A stretch of 64,000 nt of DNA from Stygiobacter sp. RIFOXYC2_FULL_38_25 (GTDB lineage: Bacteria; Bacteroidota; Ignavibacteria; Ignavibacteriales; Melioribacteraceae): assembly GCA_001803165.1 (NCBI GenBank), contig MHAZ01000012.1, positions 62,001 through 126,000 of the forward strand, in the 5' to 3' direction. Position 1 is the first letter of the stretch. Each line of letters starts with the position of its first letter. The translations under genes and the position numbers were made by a program. Positions 50,346 to 58,104 of this stretch are shown here, in pieces. The notes beneath the pieces were generated by a model. It was not told where the DNA came from. It ran no database searches and saw only the letters and a program-made list of their open reading frames with translations.

Positions 50346-52413
50346 GATTGCATTTCTCTTTTTCTGGACGCCAAGTTTTTTTGCCCAAGTACCTATTAAT
50401 GGTTTTTGCAAGCTCAACGAGTTTTCCGTAAAACCTAATTACACATCAATTGTAGCTGTAGATTATAACTCCGATGGATACCGCGATCTTGTACTCTATA
50501 ACCCAACTCTAAATAATTATTCCACTTTAACAGCAGATTCGCGGACGAGCTTCGGCAAACCCAGCGAAAAATATTCTTCCTTCAGCTTAGCTAAGATTCA
50601 TTCTTACACGAGTGACAAAAGCGGCAAAAAATTTTTAGCTCTTTCAAGAAAAACAAGAGAAGCGGGAATTGTAGCCTTTACTCGCGGCGGAATTCTAAAT
50701 CTTACTTCGAAAATTAAATTTGATGGCTTTGTTTCTACCATTGATGTTGGGAAAGCAGAAGAAGGTTTTGCAACTAATGTAATTTGTGCTGGTGCAGGAA
50801 TTGATGGGCTCATTCTTGCTAAAGAAAAGAACAAAAGATTGACTGAAGCAGAGAGGATAAAAGGGAAAATATTCTCTGATGCGGTTTTTATTGATTTGAA
50901 TTATGATGGTTTTGAAGACATTGCTGCGGTTGATTTAGTCTCGAACGCAATCGTATTCTACAACAATGATGAAACCGGTAATTTTGAAGAGACCCGCTCG
51001 ATTGGTCTTGGCTCGGAAGTAATCGAATTCCGTTCGCTCGATTTTAATTCCGACCGCTTTACCGATATAGCTTACCTCAAGAACAATAATCTTGAAATAC
51101 TCTTAGGCGATTCAGTTTCATCATTTCAAAAAAGATTACACTTTAATGCCGAGCAGGGCGTTTCCAAATATTCAGTTTTAGATTTCAATGGAGATGGTTT
51201 CAACGATGTTGCTTTTATTAACAAAGACGGCAACAAGTTGTTTATTTCATTCGCAAAAGGCAGCAATTCTTTTTACGCGCCGGTTTGTTATATAAATAAA
51301 CAAAACCTTAGTGATATTACATCTTATGTTGATCGAGGGGGAAGAAAACTTGCCGTAGTTTCAACTAATGGAATTGTGTCTCTGATAAGCTCTCTTTCAA
51401 TGCATGATGAAAACTTCAGTCTTGCGTTAAATGAAGGCGCTGCTACTCTACGAGTTTTTGATTATAACCGCGATGGCTTTAAGGAATTAGCTTTTATTGA
51501 TTCCGGAAGCAGCACATTTAAAATCGGTTTAAGTGAGCGAAGAAATTTGTTACGCACTTATTTTTCATTTAATCTTTCAACCAATCCAAACCGGTTGATT
51601 ATTGACGATTCAAAGAAAAACGTAACTACATTTATTTGTTATAGAAATGGTGAAAAAGCAATAGAGCTATTACGCTATAATTTTGAAAATAACCGGCTGA
51701 GCAAACAAGTTATTTATGCTACCGATCCTATTAGAGAAGTAAAATTTTCCAGCGATAGACTGAAAGATAGAATTACAGTTTGTGCGCTCACCCTTCAAAA
51801 TAAAATACTTTCTCTTCAAGAATTTGAGATACGTAACTTCCGCAGTCGGGCTGCTGAAAAACGGCAAGTTGCCGCCAATGTTGAAGACGCGACTTTTAAT
51901 TTTAGCGTTTACAAAGATATCTATGCACTAATTCGTTTTGGAAGAAACGTAGACTTAGTAAAGATTGTCTTTGATAAAAAAGAAATTGAACGGAGACCTC
52001 GCTTAACTTTTGAAATTCCGGAAGACGAAACGGTTGAATCCAAAATGGTTTCTGTTGATGAGCTTATAGGACGCACCAAGCCTGCGGCGGCTCTGTTATC
52101 ATTTAATAAGAAATCCGTGCTGTATTTTTTCCGGAAAGGAAAAAACATTCGTATGGAAATAAAAGAAAGGCTTCAGACAAGTTTACCAATAAAGTATATT
52201 ACTGAAGGCGAAAAGGTTTTCTTCTTAACTTACTCAGAGCAGGCGAATAAGATTTGGGAAATAAACCCGGCAGCTAAAAGTGCCAAAGCAATTGCACCAA
52301 TTGAAACGAAAGAACTCAATGATTATTTTGTTGCCACGTTTCATGGGAAAAACAAATATTTGTTCTATTCGAGCGGAAATACTAATTCCATCACTATCAA
52401 AAAATATTTATGA
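50323..52413 (+). CDS. Exported FG-GAP/VCBS-type repeat protein
   Basis: 696 residues from the TTG at 50323, chosen because it gives a clean signal peptide (MKKEKVLRIAFLFFWTPSFFA); earlier ATGs at 50257 and 50275 would add 7-22 charged residues before it. The body has at least five calcium-type repeats of the form DYNSDGYRDLVLYN, DLNYDGFEDIAAVD, DFNSDRFTDIAYLK, DFNGDGFNDVAFIN and DYNRDGFKELAFID, spread over residues about 45-400, as in FG-GAP beta-propellers. The last 270 residues show no clear repeat. Likely a surface or periplasmic binding protein. Its stop overlaps the next start by 4 nt. Confidence 0.83.
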   Translation: MKKEKVLRIAFLFFWTPSFFAQVPINGFCKLNEFSVKPNYTSIVAVDYNSDGYRDLVLYNPTLNNYSTLTADSRTSFGKPSEKYSSFSLAKIHSYTSDKSGKKFLALSRKTREAGIVAFTRGGILNLTSKIKFDGFVSTIDVGKAEEGFATNVICAGAGIDGLILAKEKNKRLTEAERIKGKIFSDAVFIDLNYDGFEDIAAVDLVSNAIVFYNNDETGNFEETRSIGLGSEVIEFRSLDFNSDRFTDIAYLKNNNLEILLGDSVSSFQKRLHFNAEQGVSKYSVLDFNGDGFNDVAFINKDGNKLFISFAKGSNSFYAPVCYINKQNLSDITSYVDRGGRKLAVVSTNGIVSLISSLSMHDENFSLALNEGAATLRVFDYNRDGFKELAFIDSGSSTFKIGLSERRNLLRTYFSFNLSTNPNRLIIDDSKKNVTTFICYRNGEKAIELLRYNFENNRLSKQVIYATDPIREVKFSSDRLKDRITVCALTLQNKILSLQEFEIRNFRSRAAEKRQVAANVEDATFNFSVYKDIYALIRFGRNVDLVKIVFDKKEIERRPRLTFEIPEDETVESKMVSVDELIGRTKPAAALLSFNKKSVLYFFRKGKNIRMEIKERLQTSLPIKYITEGEKVFFLTYSEQANKIWEINPAAKSAKAIAPIETKELNDYFVATFHGKNKYLFYSSGNTNSITIKKYL

Positions 52414-54029
52414 AAAAACTCTTAGCTCTTTCGGTTTTATTGTTCGGCACACTCCACGCCCAAAATCTTGATTCCCTTTACTCGGAGTTCTTGCGAATTA
52501 GAGGAATATCAGATCCATCGGTAACACATGTTTTAGGGGATAGTCAAGAACCAGTTAAATGCAGTTTTGGAACTGTAAACAGTATAAAGCTTAACTACAA
52601 TAACTTCTCCGCTAAACAGAAAATTGTATTGGCTCCAATGCTTCAAAGACCAACTGCAGATACAAGTTTTATTTCTCCTTCCGGCAAATTTAGAATTCAT
52701 TTTAATAAGACCGGCTCTAACGCACCTGGCTATGATTTGAAAGAGTTTGCTAAAGCAGCGGATTCATCTTACAACTACGAAGTTAATATTATGAAGTTCC
52801 CAGCCCCCCCGTCAGATAATGGTGAAGGAGGCGATAATAGGATTGATGTTTATCTTCATAACCTTGTTGGTGGTGATTATGGTTACACAGAACAAGACCA
52901 AATTGGCGCAACCACATCGCCCAGCTACATTGTGATGGATAATGATTTTTCCGGCTCCGGATATTATACTCATGGAATTGATGCTGCAAAAGCAACGATT
53001 GCCCACGAACTACATCATGCAATACAATTAGGAAATTATATATTTCGTGAACCGGACCGATTTTACCATGAGCTTACATCCACTGCCATGGAGGAATTTG
53101 TTTACGATGATGTGAATGATTACTACGCATATATCAGCTCGTATTTTCGTAATACCGGTAAGGCACTTGCAATGAACAGCGGTTACAATCTCGCTCTTTG
53201 GAATATTTTCTTGCGTAACAGATTTGGTGATAAAATAATTAAAGATATTTGGGAGGAAATGCCTAACATGCGGGCGGTTGAAGCATTTTCGAAAGTTCTT
53301 TTAGATTATGGCTCTTCACTCAAAGTAGAATTTAACCGTTTTGGTCTTTGGTGCTATTTTACAAATACCAGAGCAGTACCAGGTAAATATTTTGAAGAAG
53401 CCGCGAATTATCCGGTAATAACAAATTCTATGTCAATGGATATTTCACAACCAATTTCAGTAACCACAGAGCCGGTTTCGAATAACTTTTATGAGTTTAT
53501 TGACGGCAATAACAGACTATACTCAATAATCTCAAATGTTGATGTACAAAGTTCAATTAGTTCTTCCGCAACAAAAATTTCGCTTGATTACTACGTGTCT
53601 TCACAGGCAAGTAGTGGTTTTAGAAAGCTTAATCCCAATTATAATTATTATTCTAAAATCGTAAGCCAGGATTTAACTTTATTGGCGGAGACAAATATTC
53701 TAAATGATATTCCGTTAAATGAAGGAGAAGTATCGGTTGAGACAGCCGGCTATGCTTATCCTCAGCCGTTCAAATATTCAGAGCATCAATATTTGTTTTT
53801 ACCGGCAAGCTTAAATGGCGGCAGCGGTAATGTTGATCTATATATTTATTCAACAGATATGAACTTGGTTTATTCAGGTCAAAAACGTATAGTTGCCACC
53901 GAAAAAATTGTTGTGCCCTGGGATGCAAAAGACTCTAATCAGCATAAACTTGCAACAGGCGTTTACTTTTACGTTATTAAGTGCGGCGAAGATATTATTA
54001 AAGGAAAATTTGTAATCTATAATGACTAA
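52410..54029 (+). CDS. Exported metalloprotease-like protein with type IX-style C-terminal domain
   Basis: 539 residues. Signal peptide (LLALSVLLFGTLHAQ), then a domain of the MXAN_6640-type putative metalloproteases: DNRIDVYLHNLVGGDYGYT, then AHELHHAIQLG (HExxH, near residue 199) and ELTSTAMEEFVYDDVNDY, where the later glutamate is a likely third ligand. The C-terminal about 85 residues end in VPWDAKDSNQHKLATGVYFYVIKCGEDIIKGKFVIYND, the FlgD-like/type IX sorting-domain pattern. It is therefore probably exported by the Por system, for which a PorQ-like gene lies 5 kb away. Overlaps its neighbours by 4 nt upstream and 8 nt downstream. Confidence 0.85.
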   Translation: MKKLLALSVLLFGTLHAQNLDSLYSEFLRIRGISDPSVTHVLGDSQEPVKCSFGTVNSIKLNYNNFSAKQKIVLAPMLQRPTADTSFISPSGKFRIHFNKTGSNAPGYDLKEFAKAADSSYNYEVNIMKFPAPPSDNGEGGDNRIDVYLHNLVGGDYGYTEQDQIGATTSPSYIVMDNDFSGSGYYTHGIDAAKATIAHELHHAIQLGNYIFREPDRFYHELTSTAMEEFVYDDVNDYYAYISSYFRNTGKALAMNSGYNLALWNIFLRNRFGDKIIKDIWEEMPNMRAVEAFSKVLLDYGSSLKVEFNRFGLWCYFTNTRAVPGKYFEEAANYPVITNSMSMDISQPISVTTEPVSNNFYEFIDGNNRLYSIISNVDVQSSISSSATKISLDYYVSSQASSGFRKLNPNYNYYSKIVSQDLTLLAETNILNDIPLNEGEVSVETAGYAYPQPFKYSEHQYLFLPASLNGGSGNVDLYIYSTDMNLVYSGQKRIVATEKIVVPWDAKDSNQHKLATGVYFYVIKCGEDIIKGKFVIYND

Positions 54030-54669
54030 CTACACTGTCGAACTCAACAAGCTGGTTAAATATTTCGGGAGAAGGTTGATCTTCGACGGAATTGATTATT
54101 CATTTCAGTCCGGACATGTTTACGGTATTTCAGGTCCAAATGGATCAGGCAAATCTACTCTTGTAAAAATAATCGCATGTTTAATTTCTCCAACTAAAGG
54201 TAGTATAAAACACTCCTTTGATGGAAAGACTGTAGAAGAGGAAGCTCTTCATAATTTTCTCGGATTTGTTTCCCCCTATCTTTTTCTTTATGATGAATTT
54301 ACCGCAGAAGAAAATCTCATACATGTTTCAAAAGTTAGAGGAATCAAGTTTAACAAAGAGCGTTCCGATTTTCTTTTGAACGAATTTAATTTGTACGAAA
54401 GAAAAAGCGATTTGCTTCGCGGGTTTTCTTCCGGTATGAAACAACGGCTTAAATTTGCTTTCGCCTTGCTTCATAAACCGCAACTTTTAATTTTAGATGA
54501 GCCAACTTCAAATCTGGACAACTCCGGCAAAGAAAAAGTTTATCAGTTTATTCAGTCCGAAGGAAAAACTAAGTTGGTTTTGGTTGCTTCAAACGAAGAA
54601 GCCGACTTAGCTTTGTGCGAGAAAGTTTTAGAATTGCAGAACTTCAAGAATCTACAGCCGAGACAATGA
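54022..54669 (+). CDS. ccmA: ABC transporter ATPase, CcmA-like
   Basis: 215 residues with all ABC motifs: Walker A GPNGSGKST (about residue 38), Q-loop region GFVSPYLFLYDEF, signature GFSSGMKQRLKFA, Walker B LLILDEPTSNLD and the switch region near LVLVASNEEAD. Followed by a CcmB-type membrane protein with a 4-nt overlap, which makes it the ATPase of a haem-exporter-like CcmAB unit used in cytochrome c maturation. ccmC and the later ccm genes do not follow, so the pathway must be completed elsewhere. It overlaps the metalloprotease-like gene by 8 nt. Confidence 0.85.
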   Translation: MTNYTVELNKLVKYFGRRLIFDGIDYSFQSGHVYGISGPNGSGKSTLVKIIACLISPTKGSIKHSFDGKTVEEEALHNFLGFVSPYLFLYDEFTAEENLIHVSKVRGIKFNKERSDFLLNEFNLYERKSDLLRGFSSGMKQRLKFAFALLHKPQLLILDEPTSNLDNSGKEKVYQFIQSEGKTKLVLVASNEEADLALCEKVLELQNFKNLQPRQ

Positions 54670-55325
54670 AATCATTTGCGCTATTTAAGAAAGATTGGGA
54701 GTCCGAACTTAGAACGCGTTACGCTATAAACGCGCTGGCAATGTTTGTGCTTGTTACAATCAGCGTAATAATGTTTTCCATTGGTGATGAGAAGATTACA
54801 GAGTACTTAACCGGCGGACTTTTGTGGGTAGTGATTTTTTTCTCTGCTATGTCCGGTCTTTCGAGAGCGTTTGTTTCGGAAGAAGAACGGGGAACAACTC
54901 TTACTCTTCAACTTATTGCTTCACCAACAACAATTTTTTCCGGTAAATTGCTGTTCAATCTCATCCTGGTTTTTTTGATGAACATTGCGATAACCATTCT
55001 TTTCTCAATGCTCTTTGATTCTTTTGTTGTGAAAAATCTTTCGTTGTTTATAGTGGCATTCCTTCTTGGCAATATTGGGATCGCAATTTCATCTACAATA
55101 ATTGCCGCAATAATATCCAAGGCGAGCTCTAAAGGAACACTTTACCCGGTCCTTTCATTCCCAATTTTGCTTCCGCTTATTTTAACTCTACTCGAACTAA
55201 CAAAATTTTCTATGGATGGGAATTCGATCAGTAGTTCAATAGTTGAAATCGCAGTTTTATTTTCCTACGATGTAATTATGGGAACCGCTTCCTATTTACT
55301 CTTCGATTTTATCTGGAAAGATTAA
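54666..55325 (+). CDS. ccmB: CcmB-like haem exporter membrane subunit
   Basis: 219 residues from the ATG at 54666 (4-nt ATGA overlap with ccmA). Six predicted membrane helices. It has the CcmB opening FKKDWESELRTRYAINALAMFVLVT and the segment FSAMSGLSRAFVSEEERGTTLTLQLIASP, which is characteristic of the family, plus LYPVLSFPILLPLIL near the end. It should form the membrane part of the CcmAB complex needed to release haem-loaded CcmE. Its TAA stop overlaps the stop of the convergent membrane-protein gene by 2 bases. Confidence 0.9.
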   Translation: MKSFALFKKDWESELRTRYAINALAMFVLVTISVIMFSIGDEKITEYLTGGLLWVVIFFSAMSGLSRAFVSEEERGTTLTLQLIASPTTIFSGKLLFNLILVFLMNIAITILFSMLFDSFVVKNLSLFIVAFLLGNIGIAISSTIIAAIISKASSKGTLYPVLSFPILLPLILTLLELTKFSMDGNSISSSIVEIAVLFSYDVIMGTASYLLFDFIWKD

Positions 55326-55924
55326 TCTGTAACCTGCTTAGCTTCCATAACCCTAACAAGAAATCTCGGATCATCTTCTCTGTAAAGCGCAAAGAATATT
55401 CCTAATAAGATTTGCACCACGTTAGATATAAAAAAGAACCATACACCTGTTGAAAAGTTAAGTAATAAGGCTAAAGACTTAAAGACATTTAATGCTTGAT
55501 AGAAAATAAGAACAGCATGGAAAATATGAATACTTCCTCTTTCAACTATAAATTGAAAACTTTGTTTTATAAGAATGACTAAAACAAAAAACAATACAGT
55601 TGTAAAAAAGTAACTCCCATATTCCCAAAAATGAAAGAATGAATAAGTGCCTATCCCTACAATTGTAAGATAGAATAGAATCTTATAAGCCTTTATTTTC
55701 TTGTATTCAATTACAGAAAAGAAAAACAAAATGTCTAGCGGGACATATAATTGAGCAATCACTAAGTTGAAACTTTTCCCGACGATGATAGCAATTGGAT
55801 CTGCAAGTCCAAGCGTCAAGAAAAACCAAAAGTATCTTGTTTTGTATTGTCTAATTGGAGTTATAAGCCAAACAATTACGCCTACAATAATTAAATACTT
55901 TGTATAAAGTACTAGCTCACTCAC
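55322..55924 (-). CDS. Unrecognised multi-pass membrane protein, tandem paralogue 1
   Basis: 200 residues, GTG start, with about seven hydrophobic helices and a conserved signature WLITPIRQYKTRYFWFFLTLGLADP near the N-terminus and FALYREDDPRFL at the C-terminus. It is about 75-80% identical by eye to the two paralogues upstream. No family recognised; the fold resembles small membrane sensors or scaffold proteins. It is the last of the triplicate behind the response-regulator gene. The likely ribosome site (TTAGGA) lies inside the preceding duplicated regulator 3' fragment. The end is tail-to-tail with ccmB, sharing bases of the stop codons. Confidence 0.8.
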   Translation of the reverse strand: MSELVLYTKYLIIVGVIVWLITPIRQYKTRYFWFFLTLGLADPIAIIVGKSFNLVIAQLYVPLDILFFFSVIEYKKIKAYKILFYLTIVGIGTYSFFHFWEYGSYFFTTVLFFVLVILIKQSFQFIVERGSIHIFHAVLIFYQALNVFKSLALLLNFSTGVWFFFISNVVQILLGIFFALYREDDPRFLVRVMEAKQVTD

Positions 55925-55926
55925 AA

Positions 55927-56060
55927 TTAGTCGTTTCCTAAAATTTTATTAGCATTAGAGTATTTTATAGCATAAGAAATTAATTCTGGTAGGCTTTTTA
56001 AGTTAAGCCGAGCCATCATTCTGGAGCGGTAATGATTTTTTTGAAAGCTCAAGTAATTCT
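55927..56060 (-). pseudogene. Response-regulator 3' fragment, duplicate 1
   Basis: Codes NHYRSRMMARLNLKSLPELI and on to KILGND then a stop, matching the end of the regulator at 57421-57556. The first part is decayed. It has no start. It precedes paralogue 1 by 2 nt, exactly as the true regulator precedes paralogue 3, and probably supplies its ribosome site. Confidence 0.85.
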
Positions 56061-56065
56061 GAAAA

Positions 56066-56671
56066 TTAGCCATTTTCAAACTTATTGACCCTCATAACTT
56101 CTATCAAAAATCTCGGATCATCCTCTCTGTAAAGCGCAAAGAAAATACCTATTAAGATTTGCACCACATTAGATATAAAATAGAACCACACTCCAGTTGA
56201 GAAATTAAGTAACATGCTTAAAGATTTGAAGACATTTAAAGCTTGGTAGAAAATGAGCAACATGTGGAAGATATTTATACTACCTTTTTCAATTACAAAT
56301 TGAAAGCTTTGCTTAACAATTACTACTAAAACTAAAAACAGTACTGCTGTATAAAAGAAAGCACCATATTCCCAAACATGAAAAAATGAAAAACAGCCCA
56401 CTCCAACTATGGCGATATAAAATGAAACCTTGTAAATAGTAATTTTTTTGTATTCAATTACCGAGAAAAAAAACAAAATGCTCAAAATGACATACAGCTG
56501 AGTAATCATTATGTGAAAATTTCTTGCGGCAATAATGGATACAGGATCCGCAAGACCGAGTGTTAAGAAGAACCAAAAGTAACGTGTTTTGTATTGTCGA
56601 ATTGGAGTAATGAGCCAAACAACGATGCTTATAATAGCTAGGTATTTATAATAAAGCGTAAGCTCACTCAT
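56066..56671 (-). CDS. Unrecognised multi-pass membrane protein, tandem paralogue 2
   Basis: 201 residues, ATG start, second copy of the triplicate. It keeps WLITPIRQYKTRYFWFFLTLGLADP and ALYREDDPRFLIEVM. It is the most divergent in the first half of the chain (ISIIAARNFHIMITQLYVILSILFF against IAIIVGKSFNLVIAQLYVPLDILFF in paralogue 1). The reading frame is intact, so selection appears to have kept it. It is preceded by a response-regulator 3' fragment with a 2-nt gap. Function unknown. Confidence 0.8.
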   Translation of the reverse strand: MSELTLYYKYLAIISIVVWLITPIRQYKTRYFWFFLTLGLADPVSIIAARNFHIMITQLYVILSILFFFSVIEYKKITIYKVSFYIAIVGVGCFSFFHVWEYGAFFYTAVLFLVLVVIVKQSFQFVIEKGSINIFHMLLIFYQALNVFKSLSMLLNFSTGVWFYFISNVVQILIGIFFALYREDDPRFLIEVMRVNKFENG

Positions 56672-56673
56672 AA

Positions 56674-56800
56674 TTAGTCGTTTCCTAATATTTTATTAGT
56701 GTTAGAATATTTTATCGCGTAAGAAATAAGTTCAGGAAGGCTTTTTAAGTTAAGCCGCGCTATCATTCTGAAACGGTACTGATTTTTTGAAAGCTCACTT
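56674..56800 (-). pseudogene. Response-regulator 3' fragment, duplicate 2
   Basis: Codes NQYRFRMIARLNLKSLPELI through KYSNTNKILGND and a stop, against DHYRSRMMARLNLKSLPELI and KYSNANKILGNE in the intact regulator. It sits between paralogues 3 and 2 with the same spacing as the original junction. Not a gene by itself. Confidence 0.85.
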
Positions 56801-56812
56801 AATTCTGAAAAT

Positions 56813-57418
56813 TCAGCTATTTTCAAACTTATTTACCTTCATAACTTCTATCGAAAATCTTGGATCATCCTCTCTGTAAAGCGCAAAGAAAATGCCTAAA
56901 AAGATTTGCACCACGTTAGATATAAAATAGAACCACACCCCTGTTGAGAAATTAAGCAACACTGTTAAAGACTTAAAGACATTTAACGCTTGATAGAAAA
57001 CAAGCACAGCATGGAAAATATTTATGCTTCCTCTTTCAACTATAAATTGGAAACTTTGTCTTATAAGAATTACTAAAACAAAAAATAATACAGTTGTAAA
57101 AAAGTAACTCCCATATTCCCAAAAATGAAAGAATGAATAAGTACCTATTCCTACAATTGCAAGATAAAATAGAATCTTATAAACATTAATTTTCTTGTAT
57201 TCAATTACCGAGAAGAAAGACAAAATGTCTAGCGGAATATATAATTGAGCTATCACTAAGTTGAAACTTTTCCCAACGATAATAGCAATTGGATCTGTAA
57301 GTCCAATTATTAGGAAAAACCAAAAGTATCTTGTTTTGTATTGTCTGATTGGAGTAATGAGCCAAACAACAATGCTTACAACGACTAAGTACTTAAAATA
57401 AAGCGTAAGCTCGCCCAT
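56813..57418 (-). CDS. Unrecognised multi-pass membrane protein, tandem paralogue 3 (next to the regulator)
   Basis: 201 residues, ATG start 2 nt after the response-regulator stop, so this is the founding arrangement of the tandem unit. About seven hydrophobic helices; conserved WLITPIRQYKTRYFWFFLIIGLTDP and FALYREDDPRFSIEVMKVN. Closest by eye to paralogue 1. Being in one transcript with a histidine kinase and a regulator, it could be an accessory membrane signal receptor or a target of the two-component pair. No family assignment possible. Confidence 0.8.
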   Translation of the reverse strand: MGELTLYFKYLVVVSIVVWLITPIRQYKTRYFWFFLIIGLTDPIAIIVGKSFNLVIAQLYIPLDILSFFSVIEYKKINVYKILFYLAIVGIGTYSFFHFWEYGSYFFTTVLFFVLVILIRQSFQFIVERGSINIFHAVLVFYQALNVFKSLTVLLNFSTGVWFYFISNVVQIFLGIFFALYREDDPRFSIEVMKVNKFENS

Positions 57419-57420
57419 TG

Positions 57421-58104
57421 TTACTCATTTCCAAGTATTTTATTTGCGTTAGAATATTTTATCGCGTAAGAAATAAGTTCAGGAAGGCTTTTTAAGTTAA
57501 GCCTAGCCATCATTCTGGAACGGTAATGATCTATTGAGCGCTTGCTTAACTCTAAGTGTCCGGCAATTTCCTGACTAGTATGACCCTTGCTTACGTATTC
57601 CAATATTTTCCGTTCTTTCAAAGTAAGATGAATGTAATCATCAGCAAAGCTTCCTGTAATTTTTCTGTAGTTATGTTCAATCTGTTTCAACTTTGCCATA
57701 TCATATTGTTTTCCAAAATACTTTTCATCAGCGAAAACCGATTTAATAGCATAGACAAGTTCCCCCTTAATAGTATTCTTGCTTATCAAACCCATAGCGC
57801 CAATTTTATAAGCGTGCAGTATGTACTCCTCGCTGTCATGCATTGTTAGAAAAATAGCTTTAACAGTTTTATCAGTTCTCTTTATGTATTTCAACGCCTC
57901 AAAACCATTCATATCCGGCATGGATATATCAAGCAGTATAATGTCCGGCTTAACAGTTGAGTACTTTTCAACTAATTGAGTTCCGTTTTCTGCCTCACCA
58001 ACAATTAAGATATCTGTAATATCTTCAAAGATAGATGCTATTCCATTTCTAAATAACTGATGATCGTCTGCAATTAAGACGCGTATTGGTCTTGAGTGTG
58101 CCAT
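57421..58104 (-). CDS. NarL/LuxR-type response regulator
   Basis: 227 residues. The receiver domain (about 6-125) has the acidic pair Asp13-Asp14, the phospho-acceptor Asp59 in LLDISMPDMNG, a Thr near 87 and Lys109. The C-terminal LuxR-type helix-turn-helix (about 160-215) shows LTLKERKILEYVSKGHTSQEIAGHLELSKRSIDHYRSRMMARL. It should activate or repress transcription when phosphorylated by the kinase encoded just upstream, whose 3' end it overlaps by 31 nt. Its last about 130 bp have been copied twice downstream with the following membrane gene. Confidence 0.95.
   Translation of the reverse strand: MAHSRPIRVLIADDHQLFRNGIASIFEDITDILIVGEAENGTQLVEKYSTVKPDIILLDISMPDMNGFEALKYIKRTDKTVKAIFLTMHDSEEYILHAYKIGAMGLISKNTIKGELVYAIKSVFADEKYFGKQYDMAKLKQIEHNYRKITGSFADDYIHLTLKERKILEYVSKGHTSQEIAGHLELSKRSIDHYRSRMMARLNLKSLPELISYAIKYSNANKILGNE

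Noticed and set aside
54022-55325. Complete cytochrome c maturation operon
   Set aside because: Only CcmA- and CcmB-like genes are present. The next genes are convergent and unrelated, so the remaining ccm genes are not here.
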